64,000 nucleotides of DNA from Facklamia hominis CCUG 36813 (GTDB lineage: Bacteria; Bacillota; Bacilli; Lactobacillales; Aerococcaceae): NCBI RefSeq assembly GCF_000301035.1, contig NZ_JH932292.1, positions 434,001 through 498,000 on the forward strand, written 5' to 3'. Each line of letters starts with the position of its first letter. Within the stretch, counting starts at the first letter, position 1. A program made the translations under genes and the position numbers. Positions 37,430 through 45,345 of this stretch are shown piece after piece. The notes below the pieces were generated by a model that worked only from the letters and a program-made list of their open reading frames with translations, made no database searches and was not told where the DNA came from.

Positions 37430-38638
37430 CTACAACAAATCTTGAATCGCTGCTTGGGCTTCGTTTTCATAGTTGGCATGGATTACCGAGCTTTGAATCT
37501 GACTGACCGCTTCATCGACTAAGCGATCCACCTCTAAGAGGTCTTCATACTTTTTAACGGTATGTAGTCTAGGTTTAGTCCATGGTGACCGTGGTGCAAA
37601 GACCGTACAACAATCCTCATACGGTTGATTGGAAATATCATAGGTTCCAACCTCTTCCGCTAATGCTATTATATCATTTTTATCCATCGCAATTAAAGGG
37701 CGAAGTATTAAAGATTCACTGACTTCATTAATCACTTGCATCGATTCGATTGTTTGTGAAGCCACCTGGCCTAAGGACTCCCCATTTATGATGGCTTTGG
37801 CTTTTTGTTGGATTAAAAGACGGTCCATAACCCGAAGCATCATTCGACGCATAACAGTCATTGATAACTTATCAGGAACTTGTTCTCGGATAGCTAGCTG
37901 AATGGCCGAAAAAGGAACTTCATGAAAGACAATTTCAGTAGCGTATTGAGCCAAAACACTGGTTAAACGTTTAGCTTTTTCCACAGCTTGAGGGCTTGTA
38001 TAAGGAGGCGAAGCAAAGTGAACCATCTCTAAGGCCATCCCCCGGCGAATCATTTGATAACCTGCTATCGGCGAATCAAAGCCACCAGACAGCATTAATA
38101 AGCCCTTGCCAGAAGAGCCGTATGGCAATCCTCCTAGACCTGGATAAGACTTGAGACTCAAATAAGCTGCGTCTGATTGAATATGGACCATGAGTTTCCA
38201 ATCTGCCTGGCGAAGGTTAACATTTAACTGAGGATAAGCTGTTAAAATTTGGCCACCAATTTCACGTTTGATTGTGATACTTTCATGTTCATAACTTTTG
38301 TCCGTTCTTTTAGCAACGACTTTAAAGCTTTGTCCCGCTTTTAAATCCAACTCACTAAACAATTCGATTGCTTTTTGACCAATCTGGTCCAGATCTCGCT
38401 CTACCGCAAAGACCGGTTCAAAGCGTTGGATTCCAGGGGTTTTTTGCAAAACCTCGATGACCGTCTCATAGGGGAGGTCTTGCCATTTTAAGTGCATAAA
38501 ATCATGGCCAGCAATGATTTTTATTTTTTCTAAATCCTTCGTTTGAAAACGAATATGTTGGGCAATTTGTTGACGGAACCGCTTGCCATTTTGTCCTTTC
38601 GTGGTTAATTCACCATAATGAATCATCATTTCTTTCAT
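37430..38638 (-). CDS. thiI: tRNA 4-thiouridine synthetase ThiI
   Basis: Transfers sulfur to U8 of tRNAs (s4U). The 402-residue protein has the N-terminal ferredoxin-like/THUMP region (ending near residue 165) and the PP-loop ATPase (LLMLSGGFDSPIAGYQMI near 180). The C-terminal rhodanese domain of enterobacterial ThiI is absent, as usual in Firmicutes. GGGAGGTAACTGT precedes the ATG at 38638. The stop of the cysteine desulfurase gene is 4 nt upstream, a coupling that fits a dedicated NifS-ThiI sulfur relay. Confidence 0.96.
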   Translation of the reverse strand: MKEMMIHYGELTTKGQNGKRFRQQIAQHIRFQTKDLEKIKIIAGHDFMHLKWQDLPYETVIEVLQKTPGIQRFEPVFAVERDLDQIGQKAIELFSELDLKAGQSFKVVAKRTDKSYEHESITIKREIGGQILTAYPQLNVNLRQADWKLMVHIQSDAAYLSLKSYPGLGGLPYGSSGKGLLMLSGGFDSPIAGYQMIRRGMALEMVHFASPPYTSPQAVEKAKRLTSVLAQYATEIVFHEVPFSAIQLAIREQVPDKLSMTVMRRMMLRVMDRLLIQQKAKAIINGESLGQVASQTIESMQVINEVSESLILRPLIAMDKNDIIALAEEVGTYDISNQPYEDCCTVFAPRSPWTKPRLHTVKKYEDLLEVDRLVDEAVSQIQSSVIHANYENEAQAAIQDLL

Positions 38639-38642
38639 ACAG

Positions 38643-39794
38643 TTACCTCCCTTGTAAGTCAAGACTAAAGCATTTTGAGATTCTTTCAATCACGGCTAAT
38701 AATTGTTCCACTTCGACAGCAGAAGTAGACTGGCTCATCGAAAGCCGAATCGCTGACTGAGCTAATGACGGGTCAACACCCATGGCTTGTAAGGTATGAT
38801 GAGCTTGATGCTTGCGACTGGAACAAGCAGAAGTCGTTGATACCATCGCACCCTCTTGAGAAAAAGCATTAATCAGGACTTCTCCTGGTATCCCTGGATA
38901 AGCGGCACAAATAATATGAGGGCTTGCTGAATCTTTAGCAAAAACGGTCCAATTCTGTGATTCTAACGCTTCCACAATCCGATCATGCTCCCCTTTTAGG
39001 AATACATAAGATGCCGTCTGCTTAGCTTCAGCAAATCGAAGTGCCTTAGCCGTTGATACTATTGTGGCCAGATTCTCCGTTGAAGAACGAAGACCACGCT
39101 CCTGTCCGCCCCCATAAAGAAGCGGTGCTCTATTCACACGTTCTTTCATCATCAAGATGCCTGTACCCCGAGGTGCATGAAATTTATGTCCAGATAGTGT
39201 CAAAAGATCGATCCGCTCTTGCTTCATCCTATCTAGATGCAAACAAACTCCTTGAACCCCATCTACATGCCATAAAATTTGAGGATAATCCTCTAGCAAA
39301 CGACTAATCGCCTTAAGATCCTGAACACTGCCCACTTCATTATTAACAGCCATAGTTGATAATAGTAACACATCGTCACTTAATAAGTTTTCTAGTTGGT
39401 CGATGTCGATACAGCCGGACTCATCCACGGGGGCTAGTTTAACTTGATATCCTTTCGACTGTAGTAAGGGAATCTGCTTAAAAATAGAAGGATGTTCAAC
39501 TTCTGAAAGAATTACCTGATGACGATCTGGATGACTCTTAGCTGCTTGATCTAGAATCACTTGTAGGACCCAGTTATTCGATTCCGTCCCCGAAGAGGTA
39601 AAATAAACTTCGTCAGCTTTAACTGACAGGATCTGAGCCACTTGCGTTCTTGCTTGCTCCAAGAGCTGCTGGCAAATTTGACCGGCTTGATGAGCTGATG
39701 ATGGATTCGCAAAGTACTCCCGACTTACTCTAAGGTATGTATCCAAGATCTCTTCGCTTGGTTTTGTAGTCGCTGAATGATCAAAATAAAGCAT
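38643..39794 (-). CDS. Cysteine desulfurase, NifS/NifZ type, partner of ThiI
   Basis: PLP enzyme that takes sulfur from cysteine. The 383-residue protein has FDHSATTKPSEEI at the start, the PLP-lysine motif LSGHKFHAPRGTGIL near residue 195, and the catalytic cysteine in STTSACSSRKHQ near 322. Being directly upstream of thiI, it most likely supplies sulfur for tRNA thiolation, like the NifZ-ThiI pair of B. subtilis. The start is ATG at 39794 with AGGAAAAGA; a seven-codon extension is unlikely. Confidence 0.95.
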   Translation of the reverse strand: MLYFDHSATTKPSEEILDTYLRVSREYFANPSSAHQAGQICQQLLEQARTQVAQILSVKADEVYFTSSGTESNNWVLQVILDQAAKSHPDRHQVILSEVEHPSIFKQIPLLQSKGYQVKLAPVDESGCIDIDQLENLLSDDVLLLSTMAVNNEVGSVQDLKAISRLLEDYPQILWHVDGVQGVCLHLDRMKQERIDLLTLSGHKFHAPRGTGILMMKERVNRAPLLYGGGQERGLRSSTENLATIVSTAKALRFAEAKQTASYVFLKGEHDRIVEALESQNWTVFAKDSASPHIICAAYPGIPGEVLINAFSQEGAMVSTTSACSSRKHQAHHTLQAMGVDPSLAQSAIRLSMSQSTSAVEVEQLLAVIERISKCFSLDLQGR

Positions 39795-39825
39795 TCTTTT
39801 CCTTTCCTTTCTCATTCTTTTCCAT

Positions 39826-39866
39826 AAAAAATCCGAACAGTACCAGCTAAGCAGGACTATTCGGAT
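39826..39866 (-). terminator. Terminator after ezrA
   Basis: On the minus strand ATCCGAATAGT and ACTGTTCGGAT form an 11-bp stem with one mismatch, followed by six T. Confidence 0.88.
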
Positions 39867-39873
39867 GATTTAA

Positions 39874-41598
39874 TTAAAACATACGGTGTTGCTTCTCTTG
39901 ATGATACATCCTACGAACTTGAGTTGGTCCCTCTGGATCAACTCGCCGTAAGGCTTTTTCAATGACTGCGAGTGCTTCTCGATAGCGAAACTCTTCGTAG
40001 AAATAGTATTGAGCATCTCGGATAGCTTGATCCATTTCTGGGATATCATAACGGAAGCGATTCGAATGTTGGATCATATACTCAGTCAAAGTCGCAGAAT
40101 CAATAATCTCTTCGGTAATTGTCTCTAACTGATCCATGTCTTCTTGTAATTTAACTTCTAATTGATCCACTTCATCCATGTCAACTTTCACACGATTCAA
40201 GAATTGAGATAAGTTTTCAATCTCTTCCGTAACCTTATAGAATTGTTGGTAATAGACTTCATGCAAGCCAGGAAGATTATTTTTTTCCAATCGTCGCTTA
40301 AGATTCCTTAAATCTAATTCATACATATCTAGGTTCGCTTTAGCATCTTTCTCGCGTGCCGTCAAATTGCTCAAAGACTTAACTAGATCCTGTTGTTTAA
40401 GGGCTATCTCTTCTACATTACGTTCGATCTTACGAATAGATGCCTCAATTTGTGTATATACTGCATGGGAAGTTTCGATTTCCTGATTAAGTTGCATAAA
40501 ACGATTCTCTTCTAACTCAATTTGACGTGTTAAGTCATTGACTTGGTCCGTTTCATTATTATGAAGAATATAGGATTGAGAAATCCGGTCAACTTCAATC
40601 CCAGCATAACGATTACTTTCCTTCACTTCATCGATTTGACGTTTTAATTGGTTGATATGCTGGTTCACAAAGGTCTTAGCTTGAACTTCAGCCTCCATTA
40701 ATTCATAGAGTGAATTAATTTCACGGTCCGCCTTATCCATTAAAGTGGTTGCTTTTTCAAGATCAGCATTTTTAATTTCAGATTTCGCCTTGTTTAACTG
40801 TTCTTGAATCGCATCAATCTCTTCCGGAATATTCACATTAGCAAAGTTAAATTGACTCGCAACCATTTTCTCGTAACCATCACGCAAGTCAGCTAAGCTG
40901 TCTTCATAGTCATTCTTAATTTGATCGTTCATCTGTGGAATTTTTTCCAATATTTCTTCCAGGTCTTGGGTATCTTTTTCGATCGAATTAAGCAGATCTT
41001 GTGCCTCTAAATAATCGCCCTCACTAGTATATTCATTATAAGTGGTAAAATCCAATTCTAAGAGTTGTAAATTCTTTTCTAAAGTCTCAATTGCTGGCCC
41101 GAAATCAAACGCATGGTTCATTACTTTTTTTCGAGCTGTTTGATAGCGCTCCAAAAGGTCCTCGTAGCGTTCTTGATTATCTGATTCTGTCTCAAGTAGG
41201 TCTGTTAACTGTTGATGTAGATCATTCACCTGTGATTCAGTCTCATCCAATAACTCCCGTGCTTGGTTGAGCGCATTTTTGGCTCTCACCAAATTCATCT
41301 GTTCTACAAATTGTTCTGATCCTACTAACGCAGCTTCAATTTCTGTAAATTGAAAATTAGTAATGGTTTGCCAATTAGCAACTAAGCTTTCATATTTACG
41401 TTTTGTCTGACCTGAGAGATTCATATTCTTCAAGGTGAAGAGCTGATCGGCAATTGAAACAGACATCATTTCATCCTTACGTTGCTCTAGCTCTTTAATT
41501 TCTTTACTACGTTGTGTACGGAAGAAATAAATCAAACCGTATACTAATAGGATCAAGACAACGATTATGAATAGAATATCTGTAAATTTTAATCCCAT
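39874..41598 (-). CDS. ezrA: Septation ring formation regulator EzrA
   Basis: EzrA is a membrane-anchored spectrin-like protein that tunes FtsZ ring assembly and connects it to wall synthesis. The 574-residue product has one N-terminal membrane helix (FTDILFIIVVLILLVYGLIY, residues 5-25) and then coiled coil over almost its full length. Family-typical segments include FGPAIETLEKNLQLLE and, near the C-terminus, RFRYDIPEMDQAIRDAQYYF. Length and topology match EzrA. It is monocistronic, with its own promoter and terminator. Confidence 0.95.
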   Translation of the reverse strand: MGLKFTDILFIIVVLILLVYGLIYFFRTQRSKEIKELEQRKDEMMSVSIADQLFTLKNMNLSGQTKRKYESLVANWQTITNFQFTEIEAALVGSEQFVEQMNLVRAKNALNQARELLDETESQVNDLHQQLTDLLETESDNQERYEDLLERYQTARKKVMNHAFDFGPAIETLEKNLQLLELDFTTYNEYTSEGDYLEAQDLLNSIEKDTQDLEEILEKIPQMNDQIKNDYEDSLADLRDGYEKMVASQFNFANVNIPEEIDAIQEQLNKAKSEIKNADLEKATTLMDKADREINSLYELMEAEVQAKTFVNQHINQLKRQIDEVKESNRYAGIEVDRISQSYILHNNETDQVNDLTRQIELEENRFMQLNQEIETSHAVYTQIEASIRKIERNVEEIALKQQDLVKSLSNLTAREKDAKANLDMYELDLRNLKRRLEKNNLPGLHEVYYQQFYKVTEEIENLSQFLNRVKVDMDEVDQLEVKLQEDMDQLETITEEIIDSATLTEYMIQHSNRFRYDIPEMDQAIRDAQYYFYEEFRYREALAVIEKALRRVDPEGPTQVRRMYHQEKQHRMF

Positions 41599-41672
41599 AT
41601 TCCTTGCTCCTCTACATTAATCTGATTGTTTTCAAACTATCCAATCGTATAAATAGTAATTTGTCAACTTAT

Positions 41673-41701
41673 ATTGTATCATTTCTAACGTTTATTTTAA
41701 A
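41673..41701 (-). promoter_or_regulatory. Possible promoter of ezrA
   Basis: The minus strand has TTTAAA (41696-41701), a 17-nt spacer and TACAAT (41673-41678, preceded by TGA). The leader of about 70 nt also holds a TTGACA without a proper -10. The stretch 41702-41870 is AT-rich and I see nothing else in it. Confidence 0.4.
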
Positions 41702-41872
41702 GTCATTAAGCTTAAGAACTATAAATTCCTTTAACTTTATAAGCTTTTCTATTTCTTTAAAAATAGTTATTTACTTAAAATCTCAATTTTCAAAGATCTT
41801 GATTTCTTTAACGATATCATCAACTTGTTTGACATTTTAATTATTAGGCTACACTTCTTAAATTCAGACTAT

Positions 41873-41903
41873 AAAAATAGCACCCCTCGGTTGAGTGAGT
41901 GCT
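41873..41903 (-). terminator. Terminator after the small ORF at 41907
   Basis: On the minus strand AGCACTC ... GGGTGCT with an inner CTC-AACC-GAG is followed by ATTTTTAT. Its place 3 nt past the stop supports that the small ORF is a real gene. Confidence 0.75.
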
Positions 41904-41906
41904 TAT

Positions 41907-42146
41907 TTAATAAATATCGATAGTTGCTTCCCCAATAGCTTCAGAAAGTTTCTTGCCTTTAATTTTAACTTCAAGAAGATTATCAAAATCTTTTATGTTC
42001 TCAATCAATCGTTCTCCTATCCCTACGTCATAACTATCAGGAGTAGACGGATATATTCCACAACGAATTCCGTCAACATCAAAGACTACATTAGTAAGAT
42101 TCCGTGTCACTGATTCTTTAAGCTGATTAATTGTTAACCCTATCAT
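41907..42146 (-). CDS. Unknown 79-residue orphan protein of the accessory islet
   Basis: A small soluble protein with no membrane segment. The pattern FDVDGIRCGIYPSTPDSYDV followed by DFDNLL and KIKGKKLSEAIGEATIDIY recalls small Firmicute proteins seen near contact-dependent or LXG-type toxin loci, but this is pattern memory and not a search. GGGAGAA lies 12 nt before the ATG, and a terminator follows directly. No toxin gene or other partner is visible. It lies in an AT-rich islet with repeats between ezrA and rpsD. Confidence 0.6.
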   Translation of the reverse strand: MIGLTINQLKESVTRNLTNVVFDVDGIRCGIYPSTPDSYDVGIGERLIENIKDFDNLLEVKIKGKKLSEAIGEATIDIY

Positions 42147-42221
42147 AGTATGTCATCATTCTCCCTTCTTTCATTATCAGTTCTTTCATAGTATACGATT
42201 GATTCACCAACAAGAAACTAA

Positions 42222-42300
42222 TCATAGTCTATCAGCTAACCAATGGTTGGTGTCCGTCTACCATATGCCTTAAGACAGCAAACACCTACATACATTTATA
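42222..42300 (-). repeat. Imperfect ~78-bp repeat, copy A
   Basis: Shares with copy B the blocks TAGTCTATCA, CTACCATA, AAACACC and TTTATA in the same order; the 23-nt spacing between the first two blocks is identical, and the next differs by one nt. Copy A lies about 75 nt upstream of the ORF at 41907-42146. Confidence 0.8.
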
Positions 42301-42322
42301 ACTATGTGTAATATATTTAAGT

Positions 42323-42538
42323 TTAATAATAGTTGTTCATAATAGAAAACGATCGTTGATCTTGAATCCATTCTAATCCATCATTACTACCCAAAATGAA
42401 AGCTGGCAATTCAATATAATAACATTTGTTATCATCTCTGTAGATATCCTCGTAAACTCTTTTTGATTGATAAACACCTAAATATGCAGCTGTCTCATAT
42501 CCGTATTCCTTAGCAAAGTCCACCATATTTTTAGACAT
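42323..42538 (-). CDS. Unknown 71-residue orphan protein, possibly a gene remnant
   Basis: Starts MSKNMVDFAKEYGYETAAYL and holds YESKR-like and YYIELPAFILGSNDG segments; the arrangement (YLG near the start, VYE, then LPAFIL) recalls small orphan proteins in Firmicute accessory loci, from memory only. TTTGGAAG precedes the ATG at 42538. The frame is open 15 codons further to a TTG at 42583, so the protein could be the 3' part of a longer, decayed gene. Copy B of the repeat is upstream. No terminator seen. Confidence 0.45.
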   Translation of the reverse strand: MSKNMVDFAKEYGYETAAYLGVYQSKRVYEDIYRDDNKCYYIELPAFILGSNDGLEWIQDQRSFSIMNNYY

Positions 42539-42643
42539 AGAATCAGCTTCCAAATTTAGATATAAACTAGCGATTACTAGCAACCATCACTATTTAACAT
42601 TTGATTTTTTCTCAATTTTTTACCAAGTCAAAAATAAAGCTAT

Positions 42644-42720
42644 TATAGTCTATCAAGCAATCAAATACTGGCTTTTACCTACCATAACGCATAGAGATAG
42701 TAAACACCATCTTTTTTATA
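42644..42720 (-). repeat. Imperfect ~78-bp repeat, copy B
   Basis: Second copy of the element described at 42222-42300, here upstream of the ORF at 42323-42538. Its right-end sequence GACTATAAT on the minus strand contains a perfect TATAAT. The surrounding 42601-42860 has no gene and is strongly AT-rich (14 of 60 bases are G or C in 42601-42660). Confidence 0.8.
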
Positions 42721-42834
42721 GTTTAAGCCAGTCAAAAGAAATCATAGATTGTGTTCCTTTTATTAAATAACCATCCAAATAATTATAAAATTATAAATTT
42801 TTACGACTATATTTTACACAATGGCTATTCAATC

Positions 42835-42880
42835 AAAAAACCACTCAGAAACATTGAATAATCAACATTCCTAAGCGGTT
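42835..42880 (-). terminator. Terminator after rpsD
   Basis: On the minus strand AACCGCTTAGGAA pairs imperfectly with TTTCTGAGTGGTT, with an inner TTGA/TCAA helix, followed by six T. It starts 15 nt past the rpsD stop. Confidence 0.8.
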
Positions 42881-42894
42881 ATTATAGATTATAA

Positions 42895-43503
42895 TTAGCC
42901 TAATTTGTTGTAGTATTCTACGACTAGGGCTTCATCCACTTCAGCGTTTAATTCGCTACGTAACGGTAAACGTACTAAAGTACCTTCTAACTTATCAGCA
43001 TCAAAGTTAACGAATTCTAAACGAACATTCATTGACTCAACTGCTTCTTTGATGATTGCTAAATCACGTGAACGTTCACGAACAGCAATCACTTGACCAG
43101 GTTGTACTAAGTATGATGGGATATCAACACGTTTTCCGTCAACTGTAATATGACCATGGTTTACTAATTGACGAGCTTGACGACGCGTTGTCGCTAAACC
43201 TAAACGATAAACCAAATTGTCTAAACGTTGTTCTAATAAGATCATGAAGTTTTCACCATGCTTACCTTCAGTAATCTTACCAGCTTTATTAAACAAACGA
43301 CGGAATTGACGTTCTGTTAATCCATACATAAAACGAAGTTTTTGTTTTTCGTTCTTTTGTAAGGCATATTCAGATAGTTTTTTACGAGCATTTCCGTGTT
43401 GTCCTGGTGGGAAAGGTCTTTTAGCTAATTCTTTACCTGTTTCGCTTAAAGAAATTCCTAGACGACGAGATTGTTTCCATTGAGGTCCTGTATAACGTGA
43501 CAT
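42895..43503 (-). CDS. rpsD: 30S ribosomal protein S4
   Basis: S4 nucleates 30S assembly and in Firmicutes represses its own mRNA. The 202-residue protein starts [20 protein letters not shown], has the S4 RNA-binding domain ([20 protein letters not shown] then [20 protein letters not shown]) and normal length. It lacks the zinc-cysteine cluster, so it is a zinc-free (C-minus) form. GGAGGAATAAT precedes the ATG. It is a single-gene unit with a long leader. Confidence 0.98.
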   Translation of the reverse strand: MSRYTGPQWKQSRRLGISLSETGKELAKRPFPPGQHGNARKKLSEYALQKNEKQKLRFMYGLTERQFRRLFNKAGKITEGKHGENFMILLEQRLDNLVYRLGLATTRRQARQLVNHGHITVDGKRVDIPSYLVQPGQVIAVRERSRDLAIIKEAVESMNVRLEFVNFDADKLEGTLVRLPLRSELNAEVDEALVVEYYNKLG

Positions 43504-43664
43504 ATTATTCCTCCATAAAGTAAATTTTTGTGGAGTAAAATAAGAGTTAGAAAACCGAATGCGTGCAGTCGAACTTTCACCTTTGCAGCCGCGGTTACTT
43601 GTATGCCTAAAGCTGTTGACTGTTGACGCGCTTTCCTTTTCTAAGGCTGCTGTATTTTACACTC
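43504..43664 (-). promoter_or_regulatory. S4 autoregulatory mRNA leader
   Basis: A ~160-nt structured leader precedes rpsD. AAAGC ... GCTTT closes one helix, and AACCG ... CGGTT with inner TGCA/TGCA a second. This is where Firmicute S4 binds to repress translation. It contains ACCGCGGCTGC (about 43593-43603), an 11-nt string complementary to the universal 530-loop sequence of 16S rRNA. Confidence 0.6.
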
Positions 43665-43669
43665 CTACT

Positions 43670-43698
43670 ATTATAGATGTCTTTACCTAAATAATCAA
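43670..43698 (-). promoter_or_regulatory. Promoter of rpsD
   Basis: The minus strand has TTGATT (43693-43698), a 17-nt spacer and consensus TATAAT (43670-43675), just downstream of trmD. Confidence 0.85.
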
Positions 43699-43714
43699 GC
43701 GTTCTTTTATTATT

Positions 43715-44443
43715 TTAAGATGGATTGATCACATTGTACTCTTTTAACCAACCTTTTTCTTCATCGGTCAATTGTTCTTGATCAATTAAATCAGGACGAC
43801 GTTCTAAAGTCTTTAAGAAGCTCTGTTTACTCCGCCAACGTTCAATATTTTGATGATGACCAGATAATAGCACATCCGGTACTTTCATTTCTCTAAACTG
43901 TGCGGGGCGAGTGTACTGAGGATATTCCAAGCGATCTTGTTGAAAAGACTCATGAACAATCGATTCGGCATTCCCCACTACTTCGGGAATTAATCGCACG
44001 GTTGCATCGATCATTACCATCGCAGGAATCTCTCCGTTCGTTAAAATAAAATCTCCAAGTGAAACCTCCTGAGTCACAAAAGAACGTACTCGTTCATCAA
44101 ATCCTTCATAATGACCACAAATAAAGACCAATTGATCTTCTTTTGACCAGGATTCCGCCATCTTCTGATCAAAAGGTTGGCCTGTTGGATCAATCAGAAT
44201 AATTGGACAATTTTCTGCAAGATTCAATGACTCCAATGTATGCACAATTGGCTCCACACGAAGCAACATGCCTGCACCACCACCATAAGGATAATCATCT
44301 ACATGGCCATGCTTATCAACGGCGAACTGCCTGAAGTCATGGGTCGTTATCTCAAAAAGTCCCTTTTCTTGACCTAATTTCATGACTGATTCATTCAAAG
44401 GAGAAAACATTTGTGGAAAAAGTGTTAAAATATCAATCTTCAT
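43715..44443 (-). CDS. trmD: tRNA (guanine37-N1)-methyltransferase
   Basis: Methylates G37 of tRNAs reading CNN codons, preventing frameshifts. The 242-residue SPOUT-knot protein has DYPYGGGAGMLLRVEPIV near residue 55, FICGHYEGFDERV near 107, and LGDFILTNGEIPAMVMIDA near 130, all diagnostic, plus the C-terminal DNA-binding-like domain. Its start codon overlaps the rimM 3' end by 11 nt, the conserved rimM-trmD coupling. Confidence 0.98.
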   Translation of the reverse strand: MKIDILTLFPQMFSPLNESVMKLGQEKGLFEITTHDFRQFAVDKHGHVDDYPYGGGAGMLLRVEPIVHTLESLNLAENCPIILIDPTGQPFDQKMAESWSKEDQLVFICGHYEGFDERVRSFVTQEVSLGDFILTNGEIPAMVMIDATVRLIPEVVGNAESIVHESFQQDRLEYPQYTRPAQFREMKVPDVLLSGHHQNIERWRSKQSFLKTLERRPDLIDQEQLTDEEKGWLKEYNVINPS

Positions 44444-44957
44444 CCCAGAGCCCCTCCAGAATATCGACAGTAACTATCTCTTTTTCTAAGTCAACATCTT
44501 TTACCACATCATCAATAAATGGCAGTAACAAGTCTTTACGATCCTTATCCTTAGGATCCACCACCCAGACATCATTAGACCCCAATGTCAGGATTTCTTT
44601 AATTTTTCCGATAGTTGTTCCGGCTAAATCAACCACTGTCAAGCCTTTAATTTGATGGTGATAATAGGCTCCTTCCTCCAATTCAGCTTGATCCTCTTCA
44701 GCAATCGCCAAAGTCATACCTTTGAATCCTTCGACTTGATTAATCTGATTATAACCTTCAAACGCTACTAAATAAGCCCCTTTATGAGGCGCAAATGAAG
44801 CCACCTGAACCTTAGCACACATCTTATCGCCATCCAAAATATATAAAATATTTCCTATCTTAAAGCGCTCTTCCATAAAATCTGTATCCACAAGAATCTT
44901 CAATTGCCCTCGAATACCAAAGGTATTAACAATTCGAGCTATCTTATAATAGGTCAC
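44433..44957 (-). CDS. rimM: 16S rRNA processing protein RimM
   Basis: RimM binds S19 and helps 30S head maturation. The 174-residue protein has the N-terminal barrel (YYKIARIVNTFGIRGQLKIL) and the C-terminal PRC barrel (GAYYHHQIKGLTVVDLAGTT; DLLLPFIDDVVKDVDL). It overlaps trmD by 11 nt. A terminator-like hairpin lies between khpA and rimM, so rimM-trmD levels may be lower than those of rpsP-khpA. Confidence 0.96.
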   Translation of the reverse strand: MTYYKIARIVNTFGIRGQLKILVDTDFMEERFKIGNILYILDGDKMCAKVQVASFAPHKGAYLVAFEGYNQINQVEGFKGMTLAIAEEDQAELEEGAYYHHQIKGLTVVDLAGTTIGKIKEILTLGSNDVWVVDPKDKDRKDLLLPFIDDVVKDVDLEKEIVTVDILEGLWDED

Positions 44958-44988
44958 TTATTTCCACCTTTCTTTGATTATTATTAGC

Positions 44989-45023
44989 AAAAAAGCTAGT
45001 CATTCACCAGGAATCACTAGCTT
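44989..45023 (-). terminator. Terminator/attenuator between khpA and rimM
   Basis: On the minus strand AAGCTAGTGATTC and GAATGACTAGCTT form a 13-bp stem with one mismatch and a 5-nt loop, followed by six T. It lies inside the otherwise conserved rpsP-khpA-rimM-trmD order. Confidence 0.85.
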
Positions 45024-45029
45024 CATTGA

Positions 45030-45305
45030 TTAGTCTTCTTCAGTCATCGTTTCTTCTGAACGATCATCGGCAATGGTAATACGAGCACGCTTTTCGTCGC
45101 GATTACGAGCACTATAGATGATGGTGCGAATTGCACGAATCACCCGTCCTTTTTTACCGATAATGCGTCCAACATCATCAGGATGTAGAATAAGGTTGTA
45201 TTCCATAAAGTCTTCACTTTCACCGAGTTCAATCTTTAATTCTTCTGGATGATCGACTAAAGGTTCCACTATCGTATGAATTAACTGTTCAATTTTAGCT
45301 GACAT
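45030..45305 (-). CDS. khpA: KH-domain RNA-binding protein KhpA (YlqC)
   Basis: KhpA forms a complex with KhpB/Jag and is linked to elongation and mRNA handling in streptococci and relatives. The 91-residue protein has a KH domain with the GxxG loop in VGRIIGKKGRVIRAIRT near residue 50, and an acidic tail (RSEETMTEED) that makes it a little longer than usual (~77-80). AAGGAT lies 10 nt before the ATG at 45305; a GTG three codons upstream is too close to it. It sits 40 nt after rpsP. Confidence 0.95.
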   Translation of the reverse strand: MSAKIEQLIHTIVEPLVDHPEELKIELGESEDFMEYNLILHPDDVGRIIGKKGRVIRAIRTIIYSARNRDEKRARITIADDRSEETMTEED

Positions 45306-45345
45306 GGTTGACACATCCTTATACTTTTTTCTTTAGACTGAGCGT

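Noticed and set aside
41604-41840. 78-codon plus-strand ORF upstream of ezrA
   Set aside because: Low-complexity Leu/Ser/Ile/Asn string from AT-rich DNA overlapping the ezrA promoter; no ribosome binding site.
42539-42583. TTG-initiated 5' extension of the second orphan ORF
   Set aside because: No ribosome binding site in front of the TTG, while the ATG at 42538 has a modest one; still open if the gene is a decayed remnant.
43593-43603. 16S rRNA gene fragment in the rpsD leader
   Set aside because: The plus strand carries GCAGCCGCGGT but the match stops after 11 nt on both sides, so it is not an rRNA remnant; kept only as a pairing observation.
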